Positions 10,143 to 19,211 of a stretch of DNA of 64,000 nt are shown in pieces (position 1 is the first letter of the stretch; every line of letters begins with the position of its first letter). The notes beneath the pieces are model-generated. The model was not told the DNA's origin, did no database searches, and worked only from the letters and a program-made list of their open reading frames with translations. Source of the DNA: Paraburkholderia edwinii (lineage in GTDB: Bacteria; Pseudomonadota; Gammaproteobacteria; Burkholderiales; Burkholderiaceae); the NCBI RefSeq assembly GCF_019428685.1, contig NZ_CP080095.1, positions 3,782,001 to 3,846,000 on the forward strand. The letters are read 5' to 3'. A program made the position numbers and the translations under genes.

Positions 10143-10442
10143 GCCAACTCGAACGACCACCTTGCGACAACCGGTAAGATGGGAGACGATAAGCCCCCCG
10201 CAGGTCCTGAAACAAAGCCATGACACCCCTTTATGACGCATCGGAGTCGTCCAGCGGCTCGTCGCCGCCGAGTCGGACGCAACGGTTGTCAAATACGCCG
10301 GGCGATGTAAGAGTGGCGCGTCCTCTCGCGATTCTGCGGAGGCTTCCACACAGCCCAGGTCGATTTAGGGCCGTGGCGTTCGGACAGTAGCCGGCCATAA
10401 AGGAGTACGGGTGCTCCTAGTTCGTATTACTATCGCCTCGCG
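10143..10442. other. Intergenic between convergent genes
   Basis: I see no gene or strong terminator hairpin. Confidence 0.4.
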
Positions 10443-11033
10443 CTATAGGACAAACGGAATAAGCGCCGCTACGCGCCTTTTGTAGCGCTCATATCGCATA
10501 CCGAAGATCTCGGACATCCATCTTTCCTCGAGCTTTAGCTTGTGCCACAAAGCGATCGTAACAAGCAAAAGCGCGGCGAGTCCTCTATACTCTCCATTGC
10601 AAAACGTCGAGCCAAATATGGCGACCAACAAACCAGTATAAATCGGATGCCTGACGAATCGATAGGGACCGGCTTCCACCAACTCGTGATCTTTCTTGAT
10701 GCTGACCGACCCGCTCCAGTTGGCGGCGAGCTGAATACGTGCCCACGTGGCGAAGCCGAGTCCGGCACAAACGACAGCGACCGAGCTCATCTCGACAAGC
10801 GGCTTGCTCTCGATAAAGCGTTTAAAAAACCAGGCGAAATGAAAGCGAATCCAGGTTGGCCAAAACCAGTCGGCCGTCAGCAATACGAGCGACAAGTAGA
10901 CCGATACGCTTCGGATCATTACCGAGACGCGTCTTTCTCGTCGGACCGTCGCCTTAACCTTGTTCGATGCGACCCGCCAGCCAATGGCCCAAGCGAGCCA
11001 GAAAAATAGAATCAGATCTTGTGACAAGTTCAT
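10443..11033 (-). CDS. Isoprenylcysteine carboxyl methyltransferase-like membrane protein
   Basis: A 196-residue integral membrane protein with about five hydrophobic segments. The C-terminal half carries the ICMT/PEMT-type SAM-binding signature: VEAGPYRFVRHPIYTGLLVA and, near the end, KLKLEERWMSEIFGMRYERY. In bacteria such proteins methylate small lipophilic or phenolic substrates; there is no prenylated-protein context here. It stands alone between the AraC gene and the receiver-domain gene. Confidence 0.85.
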   Translation of the reverse strand: MNLSQDLILFFWLAWAIGWRVASNKVKATVRRERRVSVMIRSVSVYLSLVLLTADWFWPTWIRFHFAWFFKRFIESKPLVEMSSVAVVCAGLGFATWARIQLAANWSGSVSIKKDHELVEAGPYRFVRHPIYTGLLVAIFGSTFCNGEYRGLAALLLVTIALWHKLKLEERWMSEIFGMRYERYKRRVAALIPFVL

Positions 11034-11157
11034 CTTGTATGGAATGTAATTGCCTATGTGTGCCTCTTAAAAAGGAGTCTCGATTCGCTTGACGCCGCTG
11101 CGTAGCTCGCAAGCATGCGTGAAAACCTCACCGCCACGTGCCGGTCTGACGCAGCAG

Positions 11158-11508
11158 TCAGATAAGAATCGATCGCGCGAGCGAAACGAGTGCCGCTCCG
11201 TCGCTGCCTTTGCGAAACACCGCGTCAAAATGAGTGAGTGAGCCCATCGTCCGGAGTTCTGCCTCGCTGTAACCAGTCACTGCGACAATACCGATTCCGG
11301 AGGTCGATCGCATTTTCCGGATAATTGACGCGACCTGAAATCCGTCGTATCCGGGGAGTTTGACATCCAGCACGATCAGATGAGGCACCCATGGCCCGAT
11401 TTGGCTGACTGCTTCGATGCCATCGCGGGCCGACCGGATATCGTAACCTTCGTTACCCAGGAGCGCAGCGAATGCCCGTACGTTGGCCGCATCATCGTCC
11501 ACAATCAT
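11158..11508 (-). CDS. Single-domain response regulator receiver
   Basis: A CheY-like receiver of 116 residues with no output domain. It has the acidic pocket (MIVDDDAANV), phospho-acceptor Asp48 (LIVLDVKLPGYDGF), switch Thr78 (VAVTGY) and Lys100 (VFRKGSDG). The ATG at 11508 is chosen because the receiver fold begins there, but the upstream frame stays open into foreign sequence and the original start may have been lost at the LysE junction. It may be the tail of a former hybrid kinase. No cognate kinase is adjacent. Confidence 0.7.
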   Translation of the reverse strand: MIVDDDAANVRAFAALLGNEGYDIRSARDGIEAVSQIGPWVPHLIVLDVKLPGYDGFQVASIIRKMRSTSGIGIVAVTGYSEAELRTMGSLTHFDAVFRKGSDGAALVSLARSILI

Positions 11509-11549
11509 GATGCGCCCGACCTCGCCTGATAGCAGGATCTGGCGTTCAG

Positions 11550-11879
11550 TCAAACGATGCACGTTTGGCCAGGTGCCAGTGTCATTGGAAGCGAAGCCGC
11601 GCGAAAGGTCTTCCACGCTAAATAAAGCAGATAGGTAGCGCCAGCAAACCGCACTACGTCGTGGGCGATGGGAACAGCGAGAAACAATCGGGACAGGCCA
11701 AACGCTGCCGCGATTGCATGGCAATAGGTTCCCGCTAGTATTCCGGCTAGCGATGCAAAGCCGGCAGAGCGCCCCTGAGTCATGCTCCTTGACGCTATGA
11801 GCAGCATGTCCGGACCGGGCGTCATCGTTAGCGCGAGACAAGCTGCGGAGAACAGTCCGAGGGTGGCAAGGCTAACCAT
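11550..11879 (-). pseudogene. LysE-family exporter, 3' end lost
   Basis: The first about 92 residues are a normal LysE/RhtB start: LALTMTPGPDMLLIASRS, GILAGTYCHAIAAAFGLSRL and FAGATYLLYLAWKTFRAA. The match ends abruptly and the frame stops after about 17 unrelated residues, where families continue for another ~110 residues. The sequence immediately downstream belongs to a receiver domain in another frame. A deletion or recombination has therefore joined two unrelated genes between about 11510 and 11570. Confidence 0.75.
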
Positions 11880-12226
11880 GAGAAGTCCCTTTTGTGTGGC
11901 ACAAAAGGGACATCAGTTTAATGAGCGCGCTTTATTTGGTCAATTTTGAACGAGTGCTTCCGGTGAAGCAGTAGATCCTCAACAAGCGAGTCGCATTCAG
12001 TCAGCATAGGTACCCGCGGATAGTCTCGGTTGGCTGGATTTACGAAACCTTGCGGTATTGGTTGCTTCGGTCCGTCTGTATAAACAGAGGCTATGTGACC
12101 GGGGCTCGCGCGAGTAGGCCGAGATCGGCCATGAAGAGACGTTCGACACACGTTTCTGATTCGTCGACAATTCTTGGGAAACGTCGCCAAGCTTGAAGAG
12201 TCGACAACGAACTTTCGGGAATCAGC
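11880..12226. other. Divergent intergenic region
   Basis: I see no gene. It contains an inverted repeat around 11887-11911 (CCCTTTTGTG, TGGCA, CACAAAAGGG) just upstream of the LysE fragment, a candidate operator. Confidence 0.5.
11887..11911. repeat. Perfect inverted repeat upstream of the lysE fragment
   Basis: Ten-base arms CCCTTTTGTG and CACAAAAGGG flank TGGCA, beginning eight bases upstream of the LysE start codon. This could be a regulator binding site or an mRNA hairpin covering the ribosome site. Confidence 0.55.
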
Positions 12227-12766
12227 GTGCCAACTACCAATATGCAGACACGCCTTATGACGCTTGCACGTGAATCGAAATGGTTCTGGCCAGCGCTCGT
12301 CGCAGTACGCAGTCTCAATCTGCCCTCCTGGTGTATCGGTGCTGGCGCTGTTCGCAATCTCGTATGGGATTCGCTGCACGATTTCCGGACTGCATCTGCC
12401 TTGTCGGATATTGATGTCGCGCACTTCGATGCTTCTGATCTCTCAGGCGAGGGCGATGCGAATATTCAGCGCCGTTTGAACAATGTGCACTCGAACACGC
12501 CGTGGGAGGTCACCAATCAGGCTGCCGTGCACACATGGTTCGAAGCAGATTTTGGTCATCCGGTCTCGCCGTTGGTATCGCTGGAAGACGCTGTCGCATC
12601 GTGGCCTGAGTTCGCGACATCGGTCGGACTAACGCTACGGGAAGACGACTCGATTGACGTCATTGCACCGTATGGGCTTGACGATCTTTTTGCTATGGTG
12701 GTTCGGCGAAACCCGGCGCGTGTCAGCATCGACACCTATCGAAAGCGAATCGAACAGAAGCAATAG
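12227..12766 (+). CDS. Nucleotidyltransferase-like protein (DUF925/NTP_transf_6)
   Basis: A 179-residue protein of the NTP_transf_6 family. The diagnostic nucleotidyltransferase core is CIGAGAVRNLVWDSLHDF followed by LSDIDVAHFD, giving the G-x-x-R and D-x-D metal-binding residues. ANIQRRLNNVHSNTPWEVTN and VHTWFEADFGHPVSPLVSLE are typical of this family. Members are presumed to transfer nucleotides, but no substrate is established. It stands alone with no operon partner. Confidence 0.88.
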   Translation: MPTTNMQTRLMTLARESKWFWPALVAVRSLNLPSWCIGAGAVRNLVWDSLHDFRTASALSDIDVAHFDASDLSGEGDANIQRRLNNVHSNTPWEVTNQAAVHTWFEADFGHPVSPLVSLEDAVASWPEFATSVGLTLREDDSIDVIAPYGLDDLFAMVVRRNPARVSIDTYRKRIEQKQ

Positions 12767-13060
12767 CAAAAGCGTTGGCCGCGCGTAACGATCGTGCCAA
12801 GCTGAGCGGCGCACGGATTGATCGACCGCTGTGGAACAGTGCGACTGCCACCATGGTGTCGCGATATGCTCATCGCATAGGGCAGTGACCGGCAGTTACC
12901 GACATTCCACAATCCGCTGAGGATGGCCGCTTTTCGCCGAAAGTGGCCATAATAGGAATGCCAATCTCAGGTGTTTCCGTGGGTAATTCGCTGCATCGAT
13001 GCCGACTATCCATTTCGCTACGGATACCGCAGTCGCCGAATCGCCGTCCGGAAGGCATTC

Positions 13061-13648
13061 TCATGTCACGCCCTCGGCCACTGCAGAAAATAGCGCCTGT
13101 AGCCTTTCAGCATGTGCCACCGGTTCCCCGTGCGACAGTGCCATGGTCCGGCCTACGAACTGCATCGCCTGAAAGCTCGCAATGACCGACAGAAATACTC
13201 CGGTGCGCTGTGCCTTATCTGAACCGGGGATGAATTCTGGCAATGCCCATCCACAGTGCGCCACGAACCTCCTGCAAAGTATGGTCGCGGCCACTTCGTT
13301 GTTCATCGATCGCAGCATGATGAGCATGCCGTCCATCGGTGACGCGCGCGGTTCGGCTTCTGCCACCAAGGCGGTCGCGATGCTGCGGCATAGCGTCGTC
13401 AGATCAGGCGCGCTCTTCAGTATTTCCCCCGCAAAAACGGGAAGCACAGTATTGGCTACTTCGCGGAACAGCAGCTCCTTCGAGCCGAAGTACCGCTTGA
13501 TCATCATGGCCGTCACGCCGGCGTTGCGGGCGATGTCGCGCAGGCCAGCGTTGTAACCCAACTGTGTGAAAGACCACCGAGCGGACTCGAGTAGCGCTTC
13601 GCGCCGGACGGCTCCCTTGCTGCTTAATCCCGTCATAAATAGATCCAC
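13061..13648 (-). CDS. TetR-family transcriptional regulator
   Basis: A 195-residue repressor. The N-terminal DNA-binding domain is clear: LLESARWSFTQLGYNAGLRD, IARNAGVTAMMIKRYFGSKE, LLFREVANTVLP. The C-terminal ligand domain is generic for TetR proteins related to AcrR. The start may be ATG 13648 or the in-frame ATG 13636 (MTGLSSKG). No transporter or enzyme is adjacent in either direction, so its target is not evident here. Confidence 0.88.
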   Translation of the reverse strand: MDLFMTGLSSKGAVRREALLESARWSFTQLGYNAGLRDIARNAGVTAMMIKRYFGSKELLFREVANTVLPVFAGEILKSAPDLTTLCRSIATALVAEAEPRASPMDGMLIMLRSMNNEVAATILCRRFVAHCGWALPEFIPGSDKAQRTGVFLSVIASFQAMQFVGRTMALSHGEPVAHAERLQALFSAVAEGVT

Positions 13649-13779
13649 ATCCTATACGTCGGTTTCTCTCATACCCGTCACATTATCAACGTGCACGGTC
13701 GAACTTCGTCAACGATTGACTTGATGTTGCCTTGAGGATGTACGGCGAGCGCCGTGCATCCTTCTTGAGGTGAACGGCT

Positions 13780-14199
13780 CTACCGGGCCGGCGTGGCCGG
13801 AGAAGTCGCCTCGCCGGCCGCTTTGACGCCGACCAGTTCTTCGCATGCGTGATCGCGCCACCGGGTCGAAATCACGCGGCTATGGCTATCGAACCGGATC
13901 TGGAACTGACAGACCATCGTTTGATCGCCACTGCGAAGATGGAGCAGATAGTTCCATTCGCGAACGTGGAACACCGCTTCGTTGAAATGCGGCGGCCCGA
14001 TCAGTTCATCGATCTGGCTCTTGGTTTGACCCGGTGCGACCATGCGCAAATTGTCCATATTCGGAAACGAGCCCTCTTTCGTCCACGCCCGGTCCGGATC
14101 GGGAAACGAACCGTCGGACGGCGGATAAAAAAGGCAGCCCGACAGGCCAAGCACGCTAGCGAGCGCAAGAGTAGTCGCGAATATCGATTTGATCTTCAT
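13780..14199 (-). CDS. BamE/SmpA-like outer-membrane lipoprotein following the adhesin
   Basis: A 139-residue lipoprotein. The signal ends in the lipobox LSGC (Cys at about 21). The rest resembles the BamE/SmpA/OmlA fold: NLRMVAPGQTKSQIDELIGP (the conserved start of the domain), then FHVREWNYLLHLRSGDQ and CQFQIRFDSHSRVISTRWRD. It lies directly downstream of the trimeric autotransporter on the same strand (131-base gap). In enterobacteria the lipoprotein SadB, encoded next to the adhesin SadA, is needed for its surface display; the layout here suggests a comparable dedicated assembly helper rather than the housekeeping BamE. The ATG at 14199 is chosen because it begins the signal peptide. Confidence 0.8.
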   Translation of the reverse strand: MKIKSIFATTLALASVLGLSGCLFYPPSDGSFPDPDRAWTKEGSFPNMDNLRMVAPGQTKSQIDELIGPPHFNEAVFHVREWNYLLHLRSGDQTMVCQFQIRFDSHSRVISTRWRDHACEELVGVKAAGEATSPATPAR

Positions 14200-14330
14200 A
14201 TTTCGTTTGAGCCTTAAGGCAAAAAGCGTTGTGTCGGGAACGGGCAGCGCTCGGGCAGATTGACTCGCGCGAGGCTGCTCAACAACGGCGAAGAAGCGCA
14301 ATGAAGCGCAAAATGAAACGCGCCCCGCCG

Positions 14331-17300
14331 CTACCACTGATACCCTGCGGCCACCGCCCCGCCATAGGTGCCGCGACTGTTGGTGGACACCGCCGCCTTG
14401 TAGATCCAGTGGTTGTTCTCCGAGATGGTCGAGATGCCAAGCGCCTGACCGGTTTGTCCGCGATACACGCTGCCGCCGAGCGACACCATGCTCATGCCCG
14501 GTCCGGACGGCTGCGGCAAAGCGGCAATGGCCATCGCGGCGGCGGTGCCGCCATCGGCGTCGCGCCGGTCGGTGTCAATCTGATTGCGCAGGCCGGCGAT
14601 CTGGCTGTCTGTGTAGCCGTTCGCCTGTTGCAGCGTCTGGTTGAGCTGCTGCACGTTAACGGCATCGGTAGGCGCGGTGCCCGCCGCAACATTGACCACT
14701 TGCCGCGAGTTCGCCGCGCTGCCCACCGACACGACGTCGTTGCGGCCGCCATCGTTACTGTTGCTGCCGATCGCGACCGATCCGTTACCCGATGAAGTCG
14801 CACCGGTGCCGACCGCAGTCGAATTGTTGCCGCTCGATTGCGAGTTGTTGCCGACCGCCGTGCTGCCCGCGCCGGTTGCGGAAGAACCTGTTCCGCCAGC
14901 GGAAGAGTTCGAGCCGGTCGAAGAAGGCCCAGTCGATCCGCCGCTGCCCGTCGGGTTCGTCGAGAAGCCGCCACCGCCGCCCGTGCTGTTATTGTTGTTG
15001 ATCAGCTGCGTGAGCTGGTTAGCCACCGCGTCGAGCTGCGAGACGTTGACCGCATCGCTGCCCGCCTTACCCGGTGCTAAACCGGTGATTTGCCGGTTAC
15101 CGACGTTAACCTCGCCCACCGACGATTGCGGCGTGCTCAAGCCATAAGCGATGTAATTCGTCAATGCGCCGACCGTCGTCTGCGAGCCGGCGCCGATTGC
15201 GACGCTGTTCGCGAAGCTCGCGTTCGCGCCCGCGCCGAGCGCGACGGCATCGACGGCGCTGCTGCTCGAGCCTGAACCGATCGCAATGCCGCCCACGTTC
15301 GTGACACTCGAATTCGCGCCTTGCGCAATCGCTTCCGCGGCACTCGCGTTTGCGTTGGCGCCCAATGCGATCGCATCGACCTGCCCCGAGTTCGCCTGCT
15401 GACCGATCGCGACGCCGCCTGGCGCGAGCTGTTGGACGGTCGCGCCATTGCCGATTCCGACGCCGTTATCGCCATTGACCACCGTCTGCGGACCGACCGC
15501 AATCGACTCCGCGCCGACGGCTAACGAATCGGCTGCGGCAGAGTTCGCGTGGAAGTACTTCTGCGACGTCACTGCAAACGAGGAAAGCGAATTGGCAAGC
15601 TGCTCGACCGTCACCGCATCGTGCTGCGACGTACCGTCGGCCACGTTCGTGAGTTGCCGGAACGTGTTGCCGGCCGCGCTGCCGAACGAAACCGCGCCGA
15701 GCAGCGTACCGTTGGCAGTATTGAACGGCACGGACGACGTGCCGATCGTGATATTGCCTATGCCAGGCGCGATCGCGCGATCCGATATGGATCCCGAACC
15801 AATTGCAACGCCGGTTTGGACCGTGACGTTCGACTGGGCGCCGAGCGCCAGCGAGTTGTCCGCCTGTGACTGCGCGCCATTGCCGGCCGCGAGGCTGCTT
15901 ACGCCGGCCGAAATCGCGGCGGGTCCGATCGCCACGCTATTTGTGCCTTGCGCCTGGCTGTCCGCTAACGTGGAGTTCGCGTGGAAGTACTTGATGCCTG
16001 CGTCGCCATTGACGATGTTGTCGACCTGATTAGCGACGTTCGTCACGTTCTGGTTGGTCGCGAAGAGCTGCGAACCGTTGACGGCATCGGTACTTGTCGC
16101 ATTAACGGCGCCGTCCGCCACGTTGGTGATGTTGTCCGGACCGGCGCCTGCGTGATTGGCACTGAATGCGCCGGTACCGCCGTTGGCCGTCGGGTCCCAC
16201 AACAGCGCATCCTGCGTCACCTGATTCACCTGCGAACTGACGGCCTGCAACTGACTCACGTTGACGGCGTCGGTCGAGGCCGCGCCCGCCGCGACGTTCG
16301 TGACGCGACGTTCGTTGCCCGCGGAACCGACGGACACCTCGCCGACCGGCGTTGCGCCGGCAATCGTGCCGGTGCCGGGATTGAATGCGGGCGTGGCCAG
16401 ATTGGCCGTCGTCGTCGAGTTGGCGCCGAGCGCGACCGAATTGACCGCGCTTGCGACCGCGTTGGAACCGATGGCCACACCTTGCGTGGCGCCGGCCTGC
16501 ACCACCGCGGTATCGCCGATCGCAACGGAACCTGCGTTATTAGCCTGCGACGTGTTGCCGAGCGCGACGGAGCCCTGACCGACCGCCACGTTGCTGTTAC
16601 CGATGGCGACCGCACCATTGGCCTCGTTCCCGGCAGTGGCTGTCGCGGTGCCGTCGCTGTTGGCGATATTGTTCGCGCCGCCAACGAACGCGCCGTTGCC
16701 GCTCGCGAAGCTCGGATCGCCGAGCGCGACCGCGCCGTTACCAAATGCGGTGTTCGATGTGCCGATTGCCAGCGCGCCGTCGCCGGTCGCGTTGCTGGTG
16801 CGCCCGATCGCGACCGCGCCGCTCGTGGCGGTGGCGGAATTGGCCAGATTCCCGAAGCCCACCGAGACGTTCGCACCATTCGCACCTGTCCGTGCGGCAT
16901 CACCGAGCGCGATCGAATCAACGCCGCCGGTGGCAGCATTAAAGCCGATGGCGATCGTGTTCGCCTGGGCTGCAACCGTGCTCGACCCGATAGCGATCGC
17001 ACGGGCTGCAGTGGCCTGCGCGGGGTTGCCAAGCGGGCCGCCGCCGCCGCTGCCGATCGCAATGGCGTCGCCGGTCGTTGCGACCGCGCCCGGGGAGCCT
17101 GCGGGCCCCGACCCGATAGCTATCGCATAGGCGTTGCTCGACGATGCCGCCTGGCCGATCGCGATCGCGTTCGTGAAGAGCGCGGAAGCGTTCCCGCCGA
17201 TGGCGACCGAACCGAACGAGCTGGTAGCAGCCGACGCACCGATTGCGACCTGGCTAAGACCGTTGGTTTGATTCGATGCGCCATCGCCTATCGCTACGCT

Positions 17301-19211
17301 ATTCACGCCGACTGACGCCGCCGCCGGCCCGATCGCGATCGAATTTGCGCCGGTCGCGCCGTCATTGGCGAAGTTCGCCTGCTGCGTGCCACCATCGTTA
17401 ACGCTCAAGTAGTGGGCGGCATCCGCCGCGATGGTGTTGCCGAGGTTCGTCACCGCCGTGTTGGTCGCAAACAGCTGCGAACCGTTCACGGCATCCGTCG
17501 AAGTGGCCGAGAGCACACCCGCGCCGACATTCTGGATCTGCCGCTCGGCGCCCGGGCTGCCCACCGAGACCACGCTGGTTCCGCCGGTGCCGGCCGCCGG
17601 CGTCGCGCTGCCGGTAATAACGAAGTTGCCCGTGTGCGAAGCCGCTGTCTGTGAGCCCGAACCGAGCGCCACGTCGCCCGCGGCGGCAGTGGCGTTCGCG
17701 CCGTCGCCGATCGCGACGTTGCCGGCCTGGCCCGCCGCGCCCGCGATCGACGCGTTGCCGAGCGCCACCGATCCCTGACCGACCGCGACGTTGCCGTTAC
17801 CGATCGCGACTGCGCCATTCGCCGCATTCGCGGCAGTCGCGGTTGCAGTGCCATCGCTATTCGCGATGTTGTTCGCGCCGCCGGCGAAGGCGCCTGTGCC
17901 GCTGACGAAGCTCGGATCGCCGATCGCGACGGCGCCGTTGCCGACCGCGGTATTGCCCGCGCCGATCGATACGGCCGCGCCGCCGGATGCCGATGCGTTC
18001 TGACCGATCGCCACTGCGCTCGCCGAACCCGCAACCGAGCTGTCGCCGACCGCGACGCTCGAGTTGCCCGTCGTGTGCGCATTGATGCCGACCGCCGTCG
18101 AATTGTCGCCTGCCGCTGTCGCGCCCGGCCCGAGTGCGGAGGCCGAAACGCCAGTGGACTGCGCGAGATTGCCGAGCGCCACGCCGAACTGCTGGGTCGC
18201 CACCGACGATACGCCGAATGCAATCGACGACACGCCGCTTGCCGCGCTGGACAGCCCAATGGCAACCGCCTGATCGGCGGAGGCGAGCGAAGCTTCGCCA
18301 AACGCAATCGATGCATTGCCGGTTGCCTGCGTGCCCGAGCCGGGAACGCCGGCCGTGCCGCCCACACCGATCGCAATGGCGCCCGTGTTGCTTGCGCCGC
18401 TGTTGACGCCGATCGCCACTGCCGAAGCGCCATTCGACACTGCTCCGCTACCGAGCGCGACCCCGGCGTCTGCGCCGGCCCGCACCTGTGACTGATTGCC
18501 GATGGCGACAGACCCGACACCCGCGGCCGACGCCTGAAAACCGATCGCCGCCGATTGAGCCTGCGAAGCGTTCGAGGAGTGACCGATGGCAACCGCGTCC
18601 TGCGCGCCAGTGGATGAGGAGTCGCCCACGGCGACACTCGAATTCCCCGCTGCGTTTGCCGAGGATCCGACCGCAATAGCGGAAATCCCGCCCGCAATGG
18701 CAGCGGCGCCGGCGGCGAGGCTACTATTGGCGGTCGCCTGAGCGTTGACGCCGACGGCGGTAGCACCAGTGCCGGTCGCAACAGACCCTCCACCCAGCGC
18801 TGAACTTGCTTGTCCAGTCGCGTGCGTATTCAAGCCGAGCGCGACCGCGCTGTCCGCCCCTGCGTCAGCGCCGGCTCCCACAGCGGTCGCCGAGTCTCCG
18901 TTGGCCTGGGCATTGATTCCTATGGCCATCTGATTCGTTTTCGTCGGGTCTACGGTCTGAGAGCCGATTCCGACCGCAAGGGAATCGTTGCCGTTCGCCG
19001 TTCCGCCATCCAGCGAAAACTGGCTCTGGCCTGGAGATGTCGCTTGCGCGAAAACAAGCGGGCTCATCGCTCCAAGCCCGATGACGGCAGCCAGACCCAC
19101 AATCGCGCGTGTCCTCTTTTCCCCTGCCCTGCCAGGCGCCTTGTCATGTTCCGATACCGCGACAAAGGCACCCAACGCCTTGTTATAGATCGTCCGACAT
19201 ATCTTGTTCAT
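14331..19211 (-). CDS. Trimeric autotransporter adhesin (YadA/BpaA type)
   Basis: About 1,626 residues. The N-terminus is an extended signal peptide region (MNKICRTIYNKALGAFVAVS) followed by a hydrophobic core (IVGLAAVIGLGAMSPLVFAQ). The body is made of YadA-head repeats of the form A-x-A-I-G-x-x-A-x-A-x-G-x-x-S, separated by neck/stalk motifs such as TDAVNGSQLFATN and DAVNVSQLDAV, with a Gly/Ser/Asn-rich stretch before the last head. The end is a YadA membrane anchor (SMVSLGGSVYRGQTGQALGI, ending GGAVAAGYQW). The protein should form a trimeric surface fibre for adhesion or aggregation. The ATG at 19211 is chosen because the ESPR begins there. The BamE-like lipoprotein gene follows. Confidence 0.95.
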   Translation of the reverse strand: MNKICRTIYNKALGAFVAVSEHDKAPGRAGEKRTRAIVGLAAVIGLGAMSPLVFAQATSPGQSQFSLDGGTANGNDSLAVGIGSQTVDPTKTNQMAIGINAQANGDSATAVGAGADAGADSAVALGLNTHATGQASSALGGGSVATGTGATAVGVNAQATANSSLAAGAAAIAGGISAIAVGSSANAAGNSSVAVGDSSSTGAQDAVAIGHSSNASQAQSAAIGFQASAAGVGSVAIGNQSQVRAGADAGVALGSGAVSNGASAVAIGVNSGASNTGAIAIGVGGTAGVPGSGTQATGNASIAFGEASLASADQAVAIGLSSAASGVSSIAFGVSSVATQQFGVALGNLAQSTGVSASALGPGATAAGDNSTAVGINAHTTGNSSVAVGDSSVAGSASAVAIGQNASASGGAAVSIGAGNTAVGNGAVAIGDPSFVSGTGAFAGGANNIANSDGTATATAANAANGAVAIGNGNVAVGQGSVALGNASIAGAAGQAGNVAIGDGANATAAAGDVALGSGSQTAASHTGNFVITGSATPAAGTGGTSVVSVGSPGAERQIQNVGAGVLSATSTDAVNGSQLFATNTAVTNLGNTIAADAAHYLSVNDGGTQQANFANDGATGANSIAIGPAAASVGVNSVAIGDGASNQTNGLSQVAIGASAATSSFGSVAIGGNASALFTNAIAIGQAASSSNAYAIAIGSGPAGSPGAVATTGDAIAIGSGGGGPLGNPAQATAARAIAIGSSTVAAQANTIAIGFNAATGGVDSIALGDAARTGANGANVSVGFGNLANSATATSGAVAIGRTSNATGDGALAIGTSNTAFGNGAVALGDPSFASGNGAFVGGANNIANSDGTATATAGNEANGAVAIGNSNVAVGQGSVALGNTSQANNAGSVAIGDTAVVQAGATQGVAIGSNAVASAVNSVALGANSTTTANLATPAFNPGTGTIAGATPVGEVSVGSAGNERRVTNVAAGAASTDAVNVSQLQAVSSQVNQVTQDALLWDPTANGGTGAFSANHAGAGPDNITNVADGAVNATSTDAVNGSQLFATNQNVTNVANQVDNIVNGDAGIKYFHANSTLADSQAQGTNSVAIGPAAISAGVSSLAAGNGAQSQADNSLALGAQSNVTVQTGVAIGSGSISDRAIAPGIGNITIGTSSVPFNTANGTLLGAVSFGSAAGNTFRQLTNVADGTSQHDAVTVEQLANSLSSFAVTSQKYFHANSAAADSLAVGAESIAVGPQTVVNGDNGVGIGNGATVQQLAPGGVAIGQQANSGQVDAIALGANANASAAEAIAQGANSSVTNVGGIAIGSGSSSSAVDAVALGAGANASFANSVAIGAGSQTTVGALTNYIAYGLSTPQSSVGEVNVGNRQITGLAPGKAGSDAVNVSQLDAVANQLTQLINNNNSTGGGGGFSTNPTGSGGSTGPSSTGSNSSAGGTGSSATGAGSTAVGNNSQSSGNNSTAVGTGATSSGNGSVAIGSNSNDGGRNDVVSVGSAANSRQVVNVAAGTAPTDAVNVQQLNQTLQQANGYTDSQIAGLRNQIDTDRRDADGGTAAAMAIAALPQPSGPGMSMVSLGGSVYRGQTGQALGISTISENNHWIYKAAVSTNSRGTYGGAVAAGYQW
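16540..16785 (-). repeat. Internal duplicated block of the adhesin, distal copy
   Basis: This stretch encodes NTAFGNGAVALGDPSFASGN, then GANNIANSDGTATATAGNEA and NVAVGQGSVALGNTS. It matches the block at 17740-17985 nearly residue for residue. Confidence 0.8.
17740..17985 (-). repeat. Internal duplicated block of the adhesin, proximal copy
   Basis: This stretch encodes NTAVGNGAVAIGDPSFVSGT, then GANNIANSDGTATATAANAA and NVAVGQGSVALGNAS. Aligned bases lie exactly 1,200 apart from the second copy (for example TTCGCGCCG ends at 16680 and at 17880), which points to duplication of a 400-residue unit. Confidence 0.8.

Noticed and set aside
15981..17315. 444-codon plus-strand frame and other long frames within 14.3-19.3 kb
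   Set aside because: They are antisense to the adhesin repeats; the Arg/Ala/Asp-rich composition follows from the repeats.
14331..19211. Repetitive DNA resembling a repeat array
   Set aside because: The periodicity is protein-coding (YadA-head repeats) and not a CRISPR array; there are no constant repeats with unique spacers.
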